In this document: positions 1 to 8,103 of the stretch, one piece after another
How the letters are laid out: each line of letters starts with the position of its first letter
Position numbering within the stretch: position 1 is the stretch's first letter
NCBI GenBank assembly: GCA_965206365.1
Contig: CBDBJL010000010.1
Span: 1 to 51,132, forward strand
Source: CBDBJL01 sp965206365
Lineage (GTDB): Bacteria > Pseudomonadota > Alphaproteobacteria > JABAAW01 > JAHZMA01
DNA: 51,132 nucleotides
Direction: 5' to 3'
Translations under genes and position numbers: made by a program
Notes under the pieces: model-generated
Seen by the model: only the letters and a program-made list of their open reading frames with translations
Database searches by the model: none
What the model was told of the DNA's origin: nothing

Positions 1-362
1 AATTTGTGTCCATTATTTGTGTGATACTAGAGATCATTGTCGTGAAGAAAGAATTCATAAACGCGATCAAGGTGCACTTTCACAGCTTTATCACAACATC
101 TCTAAGCAATTTATTTGGAATGCTGAAATTGTGATGATGCAAAGCTCTATAGAAAATTAGAGATAGTTTTTGGGCAAATTTTCATGCACCTGATGCCAAT
201 GGAGAGCTTGATGTGATATAGCCTTATCGTTTTATTTGCTAGATGAGTGTTTTTGGATCTCGTTTGGCTCAGATAGAAACGCACCACTTCCTTGTAGAAA
301 TTTATCATAAGGGGGTATCGCCATTATTATTTAAGGGGAGCTAGGCATGATTTCCTTCGCGG
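1..362 (+). other. Decayed or non-coding left edge
   Basis: Frame 2 is open from the window edge to a TAG at 158-160 (52 codons). It could be the end of a gene entering from the left, but no family is recognisable. Beyond it all three + frames hit stops within a few dozen codons. A hairpin terminator follows at 363-380, so something on the + strand was probably once transcribed here. I cannot name a function; this may be a pseudogene remnant. Confidence 0.3.
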
Positions 363-380
363 GGCGAGCGTCGCCTTTTT
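363..380 (+). terminator. Rho-independent terminator
   Basis: The stem GGCGA/TCGCC (363-367 and 371-375) has a 3-nt loop and is followed directly by five T. It sits between the decayed left edge and the MttB-like gene, and would end transcription from the left. Confidence 0.55.
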
Positions 381-560
381 ATGTTTGGTAGTGGTGCAGA
401 AACTAAAAAAACATCTGCCTGAAGGTATCAGACCAGCCGTCTCGCTACAAAGATTTTTCCAAATAAATCAACTTTATTCCATTAAATCCGATACAATGAA
501 AGTAAATCTGATTATACTGAATAATAGCTACATGATTAACAATATTTCAAAGGAGTGGCC

Positions 561-2096
561 ATGTCTTTCAACAGAAAAAAAAAATCAAGACGTGATCGTA
601 ATCAACAGAGGCAACAAAATATAAAAGCAACGCCAAAATCTGCTTTTATCCAGCGAAAAATTCCCTTCATTGATATGATTGATGATGAACAAATCAATGC
701 GCTAGAGCAACAGGCTGAATGGTTAATGCAAGAAGTTGGTTTGGAGTTTCGTGAAAGCGAAAATGCACTTAAGCTTTGGCGCGCTGCCGGTGCGGATATT
801 ACGAAAACTCGTGTGCGTTTTCCCAAAGGTTTGGTGCGCAAATTATGCCAGACAATTCCGAAAAAATTTACTCAAAAAGCCCGTAATTCTAACTATGATG
901 TTGAAATTGGTGGCGCCAGCACGGTCTTTTCCCCAGTTTATGGCCCTCCCTTTGTACGTTGTATGGATCAAGGGCGTCGCTATGGCACTTTGCATGATTT
1001 TACCCAACTTGTCAAATTAGTCTCGCAATTGCCCCATCTACATCATGATGGTTTGGTTGTGTGCGAGCCTTGCGATATTCCGGTTAATAAACGCCATTTG
1101 GATATGGTTTATACCCATTTTCGCTATAGCGAAAAACCATGCTTAGGTGCAATTACCGAACGTTCCCGTGCGGAAGAATCTGTTGCGATGGCAAAAATTT
1201 ATTTTGGCGCAGAATTTTTTAAGAAGCATTGCGTGATTATGGGCAATGTTAATACGAACTCGCCACTTTTGGTAGATAAAGTGGTAACCGATGCCATTGA
1301 AGTTTATTGCGGTTCTGGTCAGGGCATCATTGTGGCACCGTTTATTCTAGGGGGGGCGATGGGTCCGCTAACCACAGCAGGTGCAATTGCGCAAGCCCTT
1401 GCTGAGGCTATGGTTTGCGGTGCTTACTCGCAATTAGTGAAGCCAGGGGCTCCTTTTATTTTAGGAAATTTCCTCTCATCGATGAATTTACGTAGCGGAG
1501 CCCCTACTTTTGGTACCCCCGAACCGGTTTTATCGAATTATGTGATTGGCCAATTAGCACGCCGTTTAGGCGTGCCGCTACGCAGTGGTGGTTCTTTAAC
1601 GGCATCAAAAATTTCTGATGCTCAAGCCGCTTATGAAAGTGCTGATTCCATGCAATCCACTGCCTTAGGGGGGGCAAATTTTGTATTGCATGCGGCGGGA
1701 TGGTTAGAGGGGGGCTTGGTTAGCGGTTATGAAAAATTGGTTTTAGATGCTGATCGTTTAGGTGTTTATGCCAAATTGCTAACGGGTTTAAACAGCGATG
1801 CAAATAGCTTGGCAAAATCTGCCTATCATGAGGTTGAACCCGCTGGGCATTTTCTGGGTTCACAGCACACGCTTGCCAATTATAAAAATGCCTACTATGA
1901 GGCCGAGCTTGCTGATAGTAACAGTTTTGAGCAATGGAGCGATATGGGCAGTTTAGATACAATGATGCGAGCGAATGCGCATTGGAAACAATTGTTAAAA
2001 ACTTACCAACCGCCTGCAATTGATCCCGCCATCGACGAGGAGTTGCAAGCCTATGTGCAAAATTGTAAAGATTCACGCCCTGATATGTGGTATTAA
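561..2096 (+). CDS. Trimethylamine methyltransferase family protein (MttB-like, non-pyrrolysine)
   Basis: The 511-residue protein matches the MttB superfamily along its length, with a very basic first 25 residues and then the TIM-barrel-type body. Family members transfer a methyl group from a quaternary or tertiary amine to a cob(I)alamin-binding corrinoid protein. No in-frame TAG is present, so this is the non-pyrrolysine type, whose substrates (glycine betaine, proline betaine, carnitine and others in studied cases) cannot be read from sequence. ATG 561 is chosen because AGGAG at 551-555 is correctly spaced; a GTG at 555 overlaps that site. No corrinoid-protein gene (MttC type) lies nearby. 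The dimethylglycine-dehydrogenase-like gene at 3135 and the cobalamin gene cobD at 6415 fit a methylated-amine role by context only. Confidence 0.85.
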   Translation: MSFNRKKKSRRDRNQQRQQNIKATPKSAFIQRKIPFIDMIDDEQINALEQQAEWLMQEVGLEFRESENALKLWRAAGADITKTRVRFPKGLVRKLCQTIPKKFTQKARNSNYDVEIGGASTVFSPVYGPPFVRCMDQGRRYGTLHDFTQLVKLVSQLPHLHHDGLVVCEPCDIPVNKRHLDMVYTHFRYSEKPCLGAITERSRAEESVAMAKIYFGAEFFKKHCVIMGNVNTNSPLLVDKVVTDAIEVYCGSGQGIIVAPFILGGAMGPLTTAGAIAQALAEAMVCGAYSQLVKPGAPFILGNFLSSMNLRSGAPTFGTPEPVLSNYVIGQLARRLGVPLRSGGSLTASKISDAQAAYESADSMQSTALGGANFVLHAAGWLEGGLVSGYEKLVLDADRLGVYAKLLTGLNSDANSLAKSAYHEVEPAGHFLGSQHTLANYKNAYYEAELADSNSFEQWSDMGSLDTMMRANAHWKQLLKTYQPPAIDPAIDEELQAYVQNCKDSRPDMWY

Positions 2097-2104
2097 CCAA
2101 AATT

Positions 2105-2935
2105 TTATTTTCTACTTAACCGAAATTCGAGCGCAACCCTTGTGGTATCATCTTGATTATTATAACCGCAACCATGAATAAGATACGGCGTGAAGATTAG
2201 GCATTGTCCTTTTTTTACTTCAGCACGGGTTAATTTATGGCAATCATCCCATTTCGCAATTGCAACAACGCGATATTTTTTCCCATCAACAATTCCCCCC
2301 TCAAAGGTGCGCAATATTTTACTTTCATTTAATAAATGGCTTGAAGGTGCAATCGGCAATGTCGAATTCTCATTAACGCCCGCAATCGGGATCCATACAT
2401 TCAAAAAAGATTTGATCTCAGCTCCATAAATATCTTTATGGGGCGGATTATAATCACTAGAGTGCGGACGATTAATACGCACAATAATATGGACGTCTTC
2501 TTGAATTTCTTCATTATAAGAAGTCAACTCAATCTCGCCATGCTTTCCGATTAACTTATATAAATCTTGCATAGCAAAGCGAAAATCTTTTTCATACAAA
2601 TCACGCGTTTGTTTCGCAACATTAAAATGAGTCTGATCATCTTCTACATAATGATGATATTGTTCAAGGCTGAAATTATCGACATTAATATTTTCCTTTG
2701 CCACGATATTCTTAATTGTATTCGTAATATCTTGCACTAAAATATCCATTTTATCTGGCGATAAAAAATCAAAAACCTTATAACCTTTAGGGTACCATGA
2801 AGTATGATAGGCAATATCACTATTTTCATTCACCAAAACTTCTTGATCACCATAATCAAATATCGAGCCTTGCGAATTAACCACAATTTCCAAACCATCA
2901 ATATCAATAATAAAACTATCTTTTACCTGCATCAT
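2105..2935 (-). CDS. Phytanoyl-CoA dioxygenase (PhyH)-like Fe(II)/2-oxoglutarate oxygenase
   Basis: The 276-residue protein looks like a PhyH-superfamily oxygenase. A candidate metal-binding triad is visible: H166-x-D168 (in PPHKD), a distal H254 (in LIHGCG), and R266 as a possible 2-oxoglutarate ligand. These residues suggest Fe(II)- and 2-oxoglutarate-dependent hydroxylation or demethylation. The substrate is unknown. The frame extends to an upstream ATG at 2974, but AAGGGA (2950-2945) is well placed for ATG 2935. It converges on the MttB-like gene with only 8 nt between stops and diverges from the FAD dehydrogenase at 3135. Sitting between two amine-demethylation-type genes, it may act on a related N-methyl compound; this is inference. 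Confidence 0.65.
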   Translation of the reverse strand: MMQVKDSFIIDIDGLEIVVNSQGSIFDYGDQEVLVNENSDIAYHTSWYPKGYKVFDFLSPDKMDILVQDITNTIKNIVAKENINVDNFSLEQYHHYVEDDQTHFNVAKQTRDLYEKDFRFAMQDLYKLIGKHGEIELTSYNEEIQEDVHIIVRINRPHSSDYNPPHKDIYGAEIKSFLNVWIPIAGVNENSTLPIAPSSHLLNESKILRTFEGGIVDGKKYRVVAIAKWDDCHKLTRAEVKKGQCLIFTPYLIHGCGYNNQDDTTRVALEFRLSRK

Positions 2936-3065
2936 AAACAGTAATCCCTTAAAATTTGTGTAAAAACTATCCATAATCTAGATTCTTCAAAAGCAAGTTT
3001 AAGTCACAGCCTAAAAAGAGTCAATTCTACAAATAATGATAAACAAATTAATCAGAAAAATCCTC

Positions 3066-3107
3066 TTGACCCAATCTTGAGACATAAAATATGATACTGA
3101 TCATATT
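3066..3107 (+). promoter_or_regulatory. Sigma-70 promoter with 20-bp palindromic operator
   Basis: TTGACC (3066-3071) and TATGAT (3090-3095) are separated by 18 bp, close to the housekeeping consensus. The perfect palindrome AATATGATACTGATCATATT (3088-3107; 8-bp arms, 4-bp centre) covers the -10 element and the expected start site. A dimeric repressor bound here would block the promoter of the gene at 3135. Confidence 0.6.
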
Positions 3108-3134
3108 CTATTCTTACTTGAAGGGGGTGGGTGA

Positions 3135-5603
3135 ATGCGAACTCATGCAAAAATTATCATTATGGGAGGTGGGGTTGTTGGGTGTTCGATCCTATATCAT
3201 CTTGCAAAATTTGGTTGTAAAGATGTATTATTGCTGGAACGTAAAGAATTAACTTCAGGTTCTAGCTGGCATGCTGCCGGGCAAATTCATACAATTAGCG
3301 CAGATCCTAATATTTCACGCCTGCAAGCCTATACGATTCGCCTGTATCGCGAAATTGAAAAAATCTCAGGGCATAATGTTGGTTTGCATGAAACCGGCGG
3401 GTTTTATCTTGCCTCTACGCAAGATTGGATGGATTACTTGAAACGCGAACGCTCAAAAGCGCGTTATATGGGGCTTGAGCAAGAATTTATTTCATTAGAG
3501 GAAGTTAAAAAATTGCACCCGCTTATTGATACATCCCGTTATATTGGTGCTTTATGGGATCCGGTGGATGGCGATGTTGACCCTTCGGGCGTTACCTATG
3601 CTTATGCAAAAGCTGCGAAACATTATGGTGGAGAATATCTTACACAAATTCCGATTTTGGAAACTCGTGCTCGCCCGGATGGCAGTTGGGATGTGGTAAC
3701 AGAGCAAGGAACAATTAATGCCGAACAAATTGTTAATGCTGGCGGACTTTGGGCGCGCGAATTAGGGCAATTGGCCGGCATTCACCTTCCCGTACAGCCT
3801 ATGGAACATCATTATATTATTACAGAAACCATCCCCGAAATTGAAACAATGAGTAAGCGTTTACCGGCGGGGGTTGATTATGAGGGTAATATTTATTTTC
3901 GCCAAGAACGCCAAGGGATGCTGCTGGGCACTTACGAACCCGTTGCCACCCCCTGGCAGATCAAACAAACTCCACATGATTTTGGTCATGAATTATTACA
4001 ACCAAAATTAGAAAATATTTCCAACCGTTTAGAATTGGGCTTTGAGCGAATTCCAGCTTTAGGGCAGGTTGGGCTCAAAGATATTATCAATGGTCCGTTT
4101 ACATTTGGTCCTGATGGAAGTCCGCTGATCGGGCCGGTTTCTGGTTTACGCAATTACTGGGTAGCAGTTGGCGTGATGGCTGGTTTTTGCCAAGCTGGCG
4201 GTGTTGGGCTGGCAATGGCTGAATGGATGTTGGAAGGTGAGCCGAGCATGGATGTGTGGGCAATGGATGTTGCCCGTTTTGGTGAATTTGCAACCCCTAG
4301 CTACGGTACAATCAAATCGACTGAAAATTATGAACGCCGTTTTATTCTTACCTTCCCCAATGAAACTTTACCGAAAGCTAGGCGACAAAAAACCACCGCT
4401 ATCTATGATCGATTGCTTGAGAAGGGTGCCGTGATGGGTGATAATTTTGGGCTAGAAAATGCTTTATGGTTTGCTGATGATCCTGAAGATGCTTTTGAAA
4501 ACCCCACCTTCAAACGTTCACGCGCTCATAAATATGTGGCTATGGAAGTTGATGCTGTGCGCAATCATGTTGGTGCTGTTGAAATTGCCAATTTCTCGAA
4601 ACATCATTTTATTGGGAAAAATGTCCGAACATTTTTGGATAAAATTATCGCCGGTAAATTACCAAAAAAAGCTGGACGCATGGCACTTACTCCTTTATTA
4701 ACTCCGCAAGGCAAGCTTTATGGTGATTTAACTGTGGCTTATCTTGGGATGATTAAGGGTGAGGAAGAGTTTATTATGTTTGGTTCCGGAGGCGCGCAAG
4801 AGATGCACAGGCGTTGGTTTGAAATCTATTTGGAAACAGAAAATATGCAACCCAGTGATGTGCGTTATACAAATATGTCGGATATTTATCATGGAATTGC
4901 AATTTCCGGACCCAAATCTCGGCAACTTTTACAACGCTTATGTCGCGAAGATGTTTCTAATAAAGCTTTTCAATTCTTAGAAATTAGAAATAGTTTCGTT
5001 GGTTTCGTTCCAGCATTGCTTGCACGAATTTCATTTTCGGGAGAATTAGGTTATGAAATTTACTGCAAAGCCCCCTATCAATTGCAACTACTAGAAGGGC
5101 TTGAAGAGGCTGGTAGTGATCTTGGGCTGAAATTTTATGGTGCTCGGGCGATGCTTTCACTACGTTTAGAAAAAAATTGGGGAGTCTGGACTTTGGAATA
5201 TCGCCCAGACTTTAATGCGATAGAATCAAGAATGGATTATTTTATCGATTGGAACAAAGATTTTATTGGCAAACAGGCCGCGCTTCAGCAAAAACAAGCA
5301 ACTGTAAGCAAACAATTGGTGTCGATGATCCTTACCGGAAATGAAAATAACGGTAATGATGACGAAACAATTGATGTTAGTGGTGATGAGGCGATTTTGG
5401 TAGATGAGGAAGCCGTTGGTTATGTAACTTCAGGAGGTTACGCTCATCATGTGCAAAAATCTATGGCAATGGGTTATTTACCGATTCATTTGATTCAAGA
5501 AAATAGTAACAACATCAAAATTGAAATTAATGGCAAAAAATATCAAGCTACAATTGTAACAACTCCGCTTTACGACCCCAAAGGTGAAAAAATGCGAAAT
5601 TAA
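3135..5603 (+). CDS. FAD-dependent oxidoreductase, dimethylglycine/sarcosine dehydrogenase family
   Basis: This 822-residue protein has the full DMGDH-type layout. An N-terminal DAO/FAD domain carries GGGVVG (residues 11-16) and W45-H46-AAG, where the His is the covalent FAD attachment site in the family. A middle FAO_M-like segment follows. The C-terminal half is aminomethyltransferase-like (GCV_T and GCV_T_C), including the ISGPKSR and FSGELGYE stretches. Such enzymes oxidatively demethylate N-methyl amino acids and pass the one-carbon unit to tetrahydrofolate. The length suits the family (about 810-860). AAGGGGG (3121-3127) supports the start, and a strong promoter with a palindrome lies just upstream. 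The exact substrate (dimethylglycine, sarcosine or another) is not determined. Confidence 0.88.
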   Translation: MRTHAKIIIMGGGVVGCSILYHLAKFGCKDVLLLERKELTSGSSWHAAGQIHTISADPNISRLQAYTIRLYREIEKISGHNVGLHETGGFYLASTQDWMDYLKRERSKARYMGLEQEFISLEEVKKLHPLIDTSRYIGALWDPVDGDVDPSGVTYAYAKAAKHYGGEYLTQIPILETRARPDGSWDVVTEQGTINAEQIVNAGGLWARELGQLAGIHLPVQPMEHHYIITETIPEIETMSKRLPAGVDYEGNIYFRQERQGMLLGTYEPVATPWQIKQTPHDFGHELLQPKLENISNRLELGFERIPALGQVGLKDIINGPFTFGPDGSPLIGPVSGLRNYWVAVGVMAGFCQAGGVGLAMAEWMLEGEPSMDVWAMDVARFGEFATPSYGTIKSTENYERRFILTFPNETLPKARRQKTTAIYDRLLEKGAVMGDNFGLENALWFADDPEDAFENPTFKRSRAHKYVAMEVDAVRNHVGAVEIANFSKHHFIGKNVRTFLDKIIAGKLPKKAGRMALTPLLTPQGKLYGDLTVAYLGMIKGEEEFIMFGSGGAQEMHRRWFEIYLETENMQPSDVRYTNMSDIYHGIAISGPKSRQLLQRLCREDVSNKAFQFLEIRNSFVGFVPALLARISFSGELGYEIYCKAPYQLQLLEGLEEAGSDLGLKFYGARAMLSLRLEKNWGVWTLEYRPDFNAIESRMDYFIDWNKDFIGKQAALQQKQATVSKQLVSMILTGNENNGNDDETIDVSGDEAILVDEEAVGYVTSGGYAHHVQKSMAMGYLPIHLIQENSNNIKIEINGKKYQATIVTTPLYDPKGEKMRN

Positions 5604-5627
5604 AAAGACAAAACCAAAAAATTCTAC

Positions 5628-5657
5628 TTGAACTTTAATTTGAAAATCTTGTATAAA
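5628..5657 (+). promoter_or_regulatory. Sigma-70-like promoter
   Basis: TTGAAC (5628-5633) and TATAAA (5652-5657) are 18 bp apart, in the 83-bp gap after the FAD dehydrogenase and before the small gene at 5687. This suggests the two small genes have their own promoter. Confidence 0.45.
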
Positions 5658-5686
5658 TATCAAGGATAATTTTAGTTGGAGGAAAT

Positions 5687-6004
5687 ATGGCACAAACCGG
5701 ATTAGAATCACAGGCCAAATTACAAGCTTTTTCTACCGAATTGCAAGGGCATGCTCGTAGCTTTAATGATTCTTATTTAACCGATTATATCGCTTTAAGT
5801 GCAGAAAAGTTTCCTGATTACGTACCCTTTTCTTCTCCTGAGCGTGATATGACCAATGTGGCTTTGCTTAGTTGGAAAATATTGGCACAATATTTAACCA
5901 CACAAAATAATCCAAAACTTAGCACATATTTTATTGCCCAAGCGCGTGCGCGCAATATGATGCAACAGGAAAATAAATTTCAAACCATTGCCAAGAATCT
6001 GTGA
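5687..6004 (+). CDS. Small protein of unknown function (105 aa)
   Basis: I do not recognise this family. The protein is soluble, rich in Ala, Gln and Asn, and probably mostly helical, with no signal peptide or membrane segment. A strong GGAGG (5678-5682) precedes the ATG. The stop is followed 3 nt later by the next start, so the pair is one transcription unit and likely works together. It could be a soluble partner of the membrane protein encoded next. Confidence 0.6.
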   Translation: MAQTGLESQAKLQAFSTELQGHARSFNDSYLTDYIALSAEKFPDYVPFSSPERDMTNVALLSWKILAQYLTTQNNPKLSTYFIAQARARNMMQQENKFQTIAKNL

Positions 6005-6007
6005 ATT

Positions 6008-6412
6008 ATGAAAAAAAATAGCACTTACCATACCAGCGCCGATAAATTATCCGGCATTATTCATTCGCTTTCAAAATCGGATACCCAATCGCCTAATTCA
6101 GCCATGCCTCCGCCCGAACTCATTGCAGAATTTGCCAAAGCCGATGCTACAATGCCGAGCTTCTTTCAAAATGAGTTTAAAACGCAGCTTAGGCACGAGC
6201 GCAAAATGGAAAAAACACTGGCTTTTTATCATTTTTTACTCCGCTTGCTAGAAGTAGCATTGCCTTTTAGCTTTGTTATTGCTTTAAGTTTGATATTTTG
6301 GGAAACCAGAGATACGCAAATGGTTATCATTTTATCTGCGATTTTTTTAGTCGCGATGATTGTTTATTTTGTATTTAATCAGCATGCAGCCATAAGAAGA
6401 AGAAATAGGTAA
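6008..6412 (+). CDS. Small membrane protein of unknown function (134 aa)
   Basis: An N-terminal soluble segment of about 75 residues is followed by two predicted transmembrane helices (roughly residues 77-97 and 107-126) and a short basic tail (RRRNR), which suggests that the tail is cytoplasmic. I cannot assign a family. It is coupled to the 105-aa gene (3-nt gap) and converges on cobD with 2 nt between stops. Confidence 0.55.
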   Translation: MKKNSTYHTSADKLSGIIHSLSKSDTQSPNSAMPPPELIAEFAKADATMPSFFQNEFKTQLRHERKMEKTLAFYHFLLRLLEVALPFSFVIALSLIFWETRDTQMVIILSAIFLVAMIVYFVFNQHAAIRRRNR

Positions 6413-6414
6413 AG

Positions 6415-7515
6415 CTAGAAATTAACAATCGCACAGAAAAGAAATAAGAGCAAAAGAAATAGGATCACTGCGCGATAAAGTGTAAGTGCACGGTCAATAT
6501 CGGAAAATTTTAGTTTTTCTCGCCCCAAGCCAATAATATTTACTTGTTGGATCCCACCTGAATATTGCCGAATGCCACCAAGCTGAATATCTAACAAATG
6601 GGCAAAGGCAACTTCGCTGTAAATTGCATTAGGTGAAGGTTTGGATTGCTTTGCGGGATTGCTGCGAAAATAAAAATTTAAAGGCGGAATTTGATTCCAG
6701 ATCTGCCACAAATCTGCAAAAGCCAAAACCTGTTTGGGGGCGTAGAATATTCCCGTTAGAAAAATCACGAATGCGGAAAGGCGTGCGGGAATAAAATTGG
6801 CAATATCATCTGCAATCGCGGCAAATTTACCAAAATATTGATAACGTTGATTCCGATATCCATAAAGAGAATCTAGTGTATTGAGACATTTATAGCAAAA
6901 AACACCTTCGATTCCAAAGCATAAAAAATAAAATAACGGAGCCATAACACCGTCGGAAAAATTTTCTGCTAAACTTTCAATCGCCCCTGCGCTAATTTGA
7001 CTTTCCGTTAAATTTGCAGTTTGTCGTCCAACAATTTGCCCCAGTAATTTTCGGGCTACAAGCAAATGATCCGTTCCATTAGGCTTGCAAATATCATGAT
7101 TATTATGCCCTGCACGCCAAATTCCAGCCACATGATCATGCAAAGAACGTGCGGATAGCAACCAAGCCAAAAAGAAAATACTCACCAAAATGGCATAATC
7201 ACCAAAATATTTTGTAGCCACCCACCCAATGCTATGCGCCAAAAACCAAGCCCAACCCAGCAATAAGATACTGATCATTGCTCCAGAACTGAACTGCGTA
7301 ATTTTATTTCCATGATTGCAAATTTTTTCTAAAAATACTGCAGGGCGACCCAGCCATTCTACAGGGTGCCAGAAGATTCGATGCAATAATGCCAGATCTG
7401 CAAAAATTTTATCGAGTAGTAAGGCGATAAAAACAGCGATAAAAAGATTGTTAATAAGCCCATCTTTTAAAATATTGAACCCATCACTATGCCAAATATA
7501 CGATAATATAATCAT
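6415..7515 (-). CDS. cobD: Adenosylcobinamide-phosphate synthase (CobD/CbiB)
   Basis: CobD/CbiB is the integral membrane enzyme that joins aminopropanol (phosphate) to adenosylcobyric acid in late cobalamin synthesis. The 366-residue protein shows the family signatures LAENFSDGVMAPLFYFLCFG (middle), TLDSLYGYRN and DDIANFIPARL, plus several hydrophobic helices. The N-terminus is some 20 residues longer than usual and lacks a convincing ribosome-binding site, so the true start may lie inside. No other cobalamin gene is in the window. It fits a cell that needs corrinoid, for example for the MttB-like protein at 561, but that link is contextual. Confidence 0.85.
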   Translation of the reverse strand: MIILSYIWHSDGFNILKDGLINNLFIAVFIALLLDKIFADLALLHRIFWHPVEWLGRPAVFLEKICNHGNKITQFSSGAMISILLLGWAWFLAHSIGWVATKYFGDYAILVSIFFLAWLLSARSLHDHVAGIWRAGHNNHDICKPNGTDHLLVARKLLGQIVGRQTANLTESQISAGAIESLAENFSDGVMAPLFYFLCFGIEGVFCYKCLNTLDSLYGYRNQRYQYFGKFAAIADDIANFIPARLSAFVIFLTGIFYAPKQVLAFADLWQIWNQIPPLNFYFRSNPAKQSKPSPNAIYSEVAFAHLLDIQLGGIRQYSGGIQQVNIIGLGREKLKFSDIDRALTLYRAVILFLLLLFLFCAIVNF

Positions 7516-7604
7516 TATTCAATTTAGCTTGCAATAATCATAAAGAAAAAACCATATTACTTCTCGCAAATACTTGCGTTGATATTTATTATCTTATATT
7601 CTAA

Positions 7605-7643
7605 CAATGTCACTTGGCGATGTCACTGGGCAATGTCACTTAG
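7605..7643. repeat. Three tandem 13-bp repeats upstream of clpS
   Basis: Units CAATGTCACTTGG, CGATGTCACTGGG and CAATGTCACTTAG follow each other without gaps, sharing ATGTCACT. They lie 79-117 bp before the clpS start in the gap between the divergent cobD and clpS genes. They may be binding sites for a regulator or a simple tandem expansion. Confidence 0.6.
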
Positions 7644-7721
7644 ATAAGTATATTTGTTATTATATTAATGAGAATTGAGAGTAACTGATAGCCTCATGCA
7701 ATTGTTTTTATGCTGTGAATT

Positions 7722-8084
7722 ATGTCTAAAATTTTAAAAATCCATTTATCTACCTTGCCTGATTATCCAGATTGGGATCAAGGGCAAGATAGCAATGTGG
7801 ATACATTACTAAAACCAAAAGAAAAAACCAAGCGTCCGTCGCTTTATAAAGTATTATTATTGAATGATGATTATACTCCTATGGAGTTTGTCGTGATGAT
7901 TCTACAAATGTTATTTAACAAAAATGCTGAGGAATCTGCGAATATCACCCTAATGGTGCATTCCAAAGGTGTTGGCATTTGTGGAATTTACCCTTATGAA
8001 ATTGCAGAAACCAAAGCGCAACAAGTAATGGATTTGGCGCGTGAAAATAAACACCCTTTGCAATGTCGCATTGAAAAAGAATAA
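7722..8084 (+). CDS. clpS: ATP-dependent Clp protease adaptor ClpS
   Basis: ClpS binds the N-domain of ClpA and delivers N-end-rule substrates to ClpAP. The 120-residue protein has a variable N-terminal tail and then the conserved core: LLLNDDYTPMEFVVMIL (around residues 46-62) and the later HSKGVGICGIYPYEIAE stretch. No good ribosome-binding site is visible. It lies 19 nt before clpA on the same strand, the standard arrangement. Confidence 0.95.
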   Translation: MSKILKIHLSTLPDYPDWDQGQDSNVDTLLKPKEKTKRPSLYKVLLLNDDYTPMEFVVMILQMLFNKNAEESANITLMVHSKGVGICGIYPYEIAETKAQQVMDLARENKHPLQCRIEKE

Positions 8085-8103
8085 CTTGGCTTAAGGAATA
8101 ACA

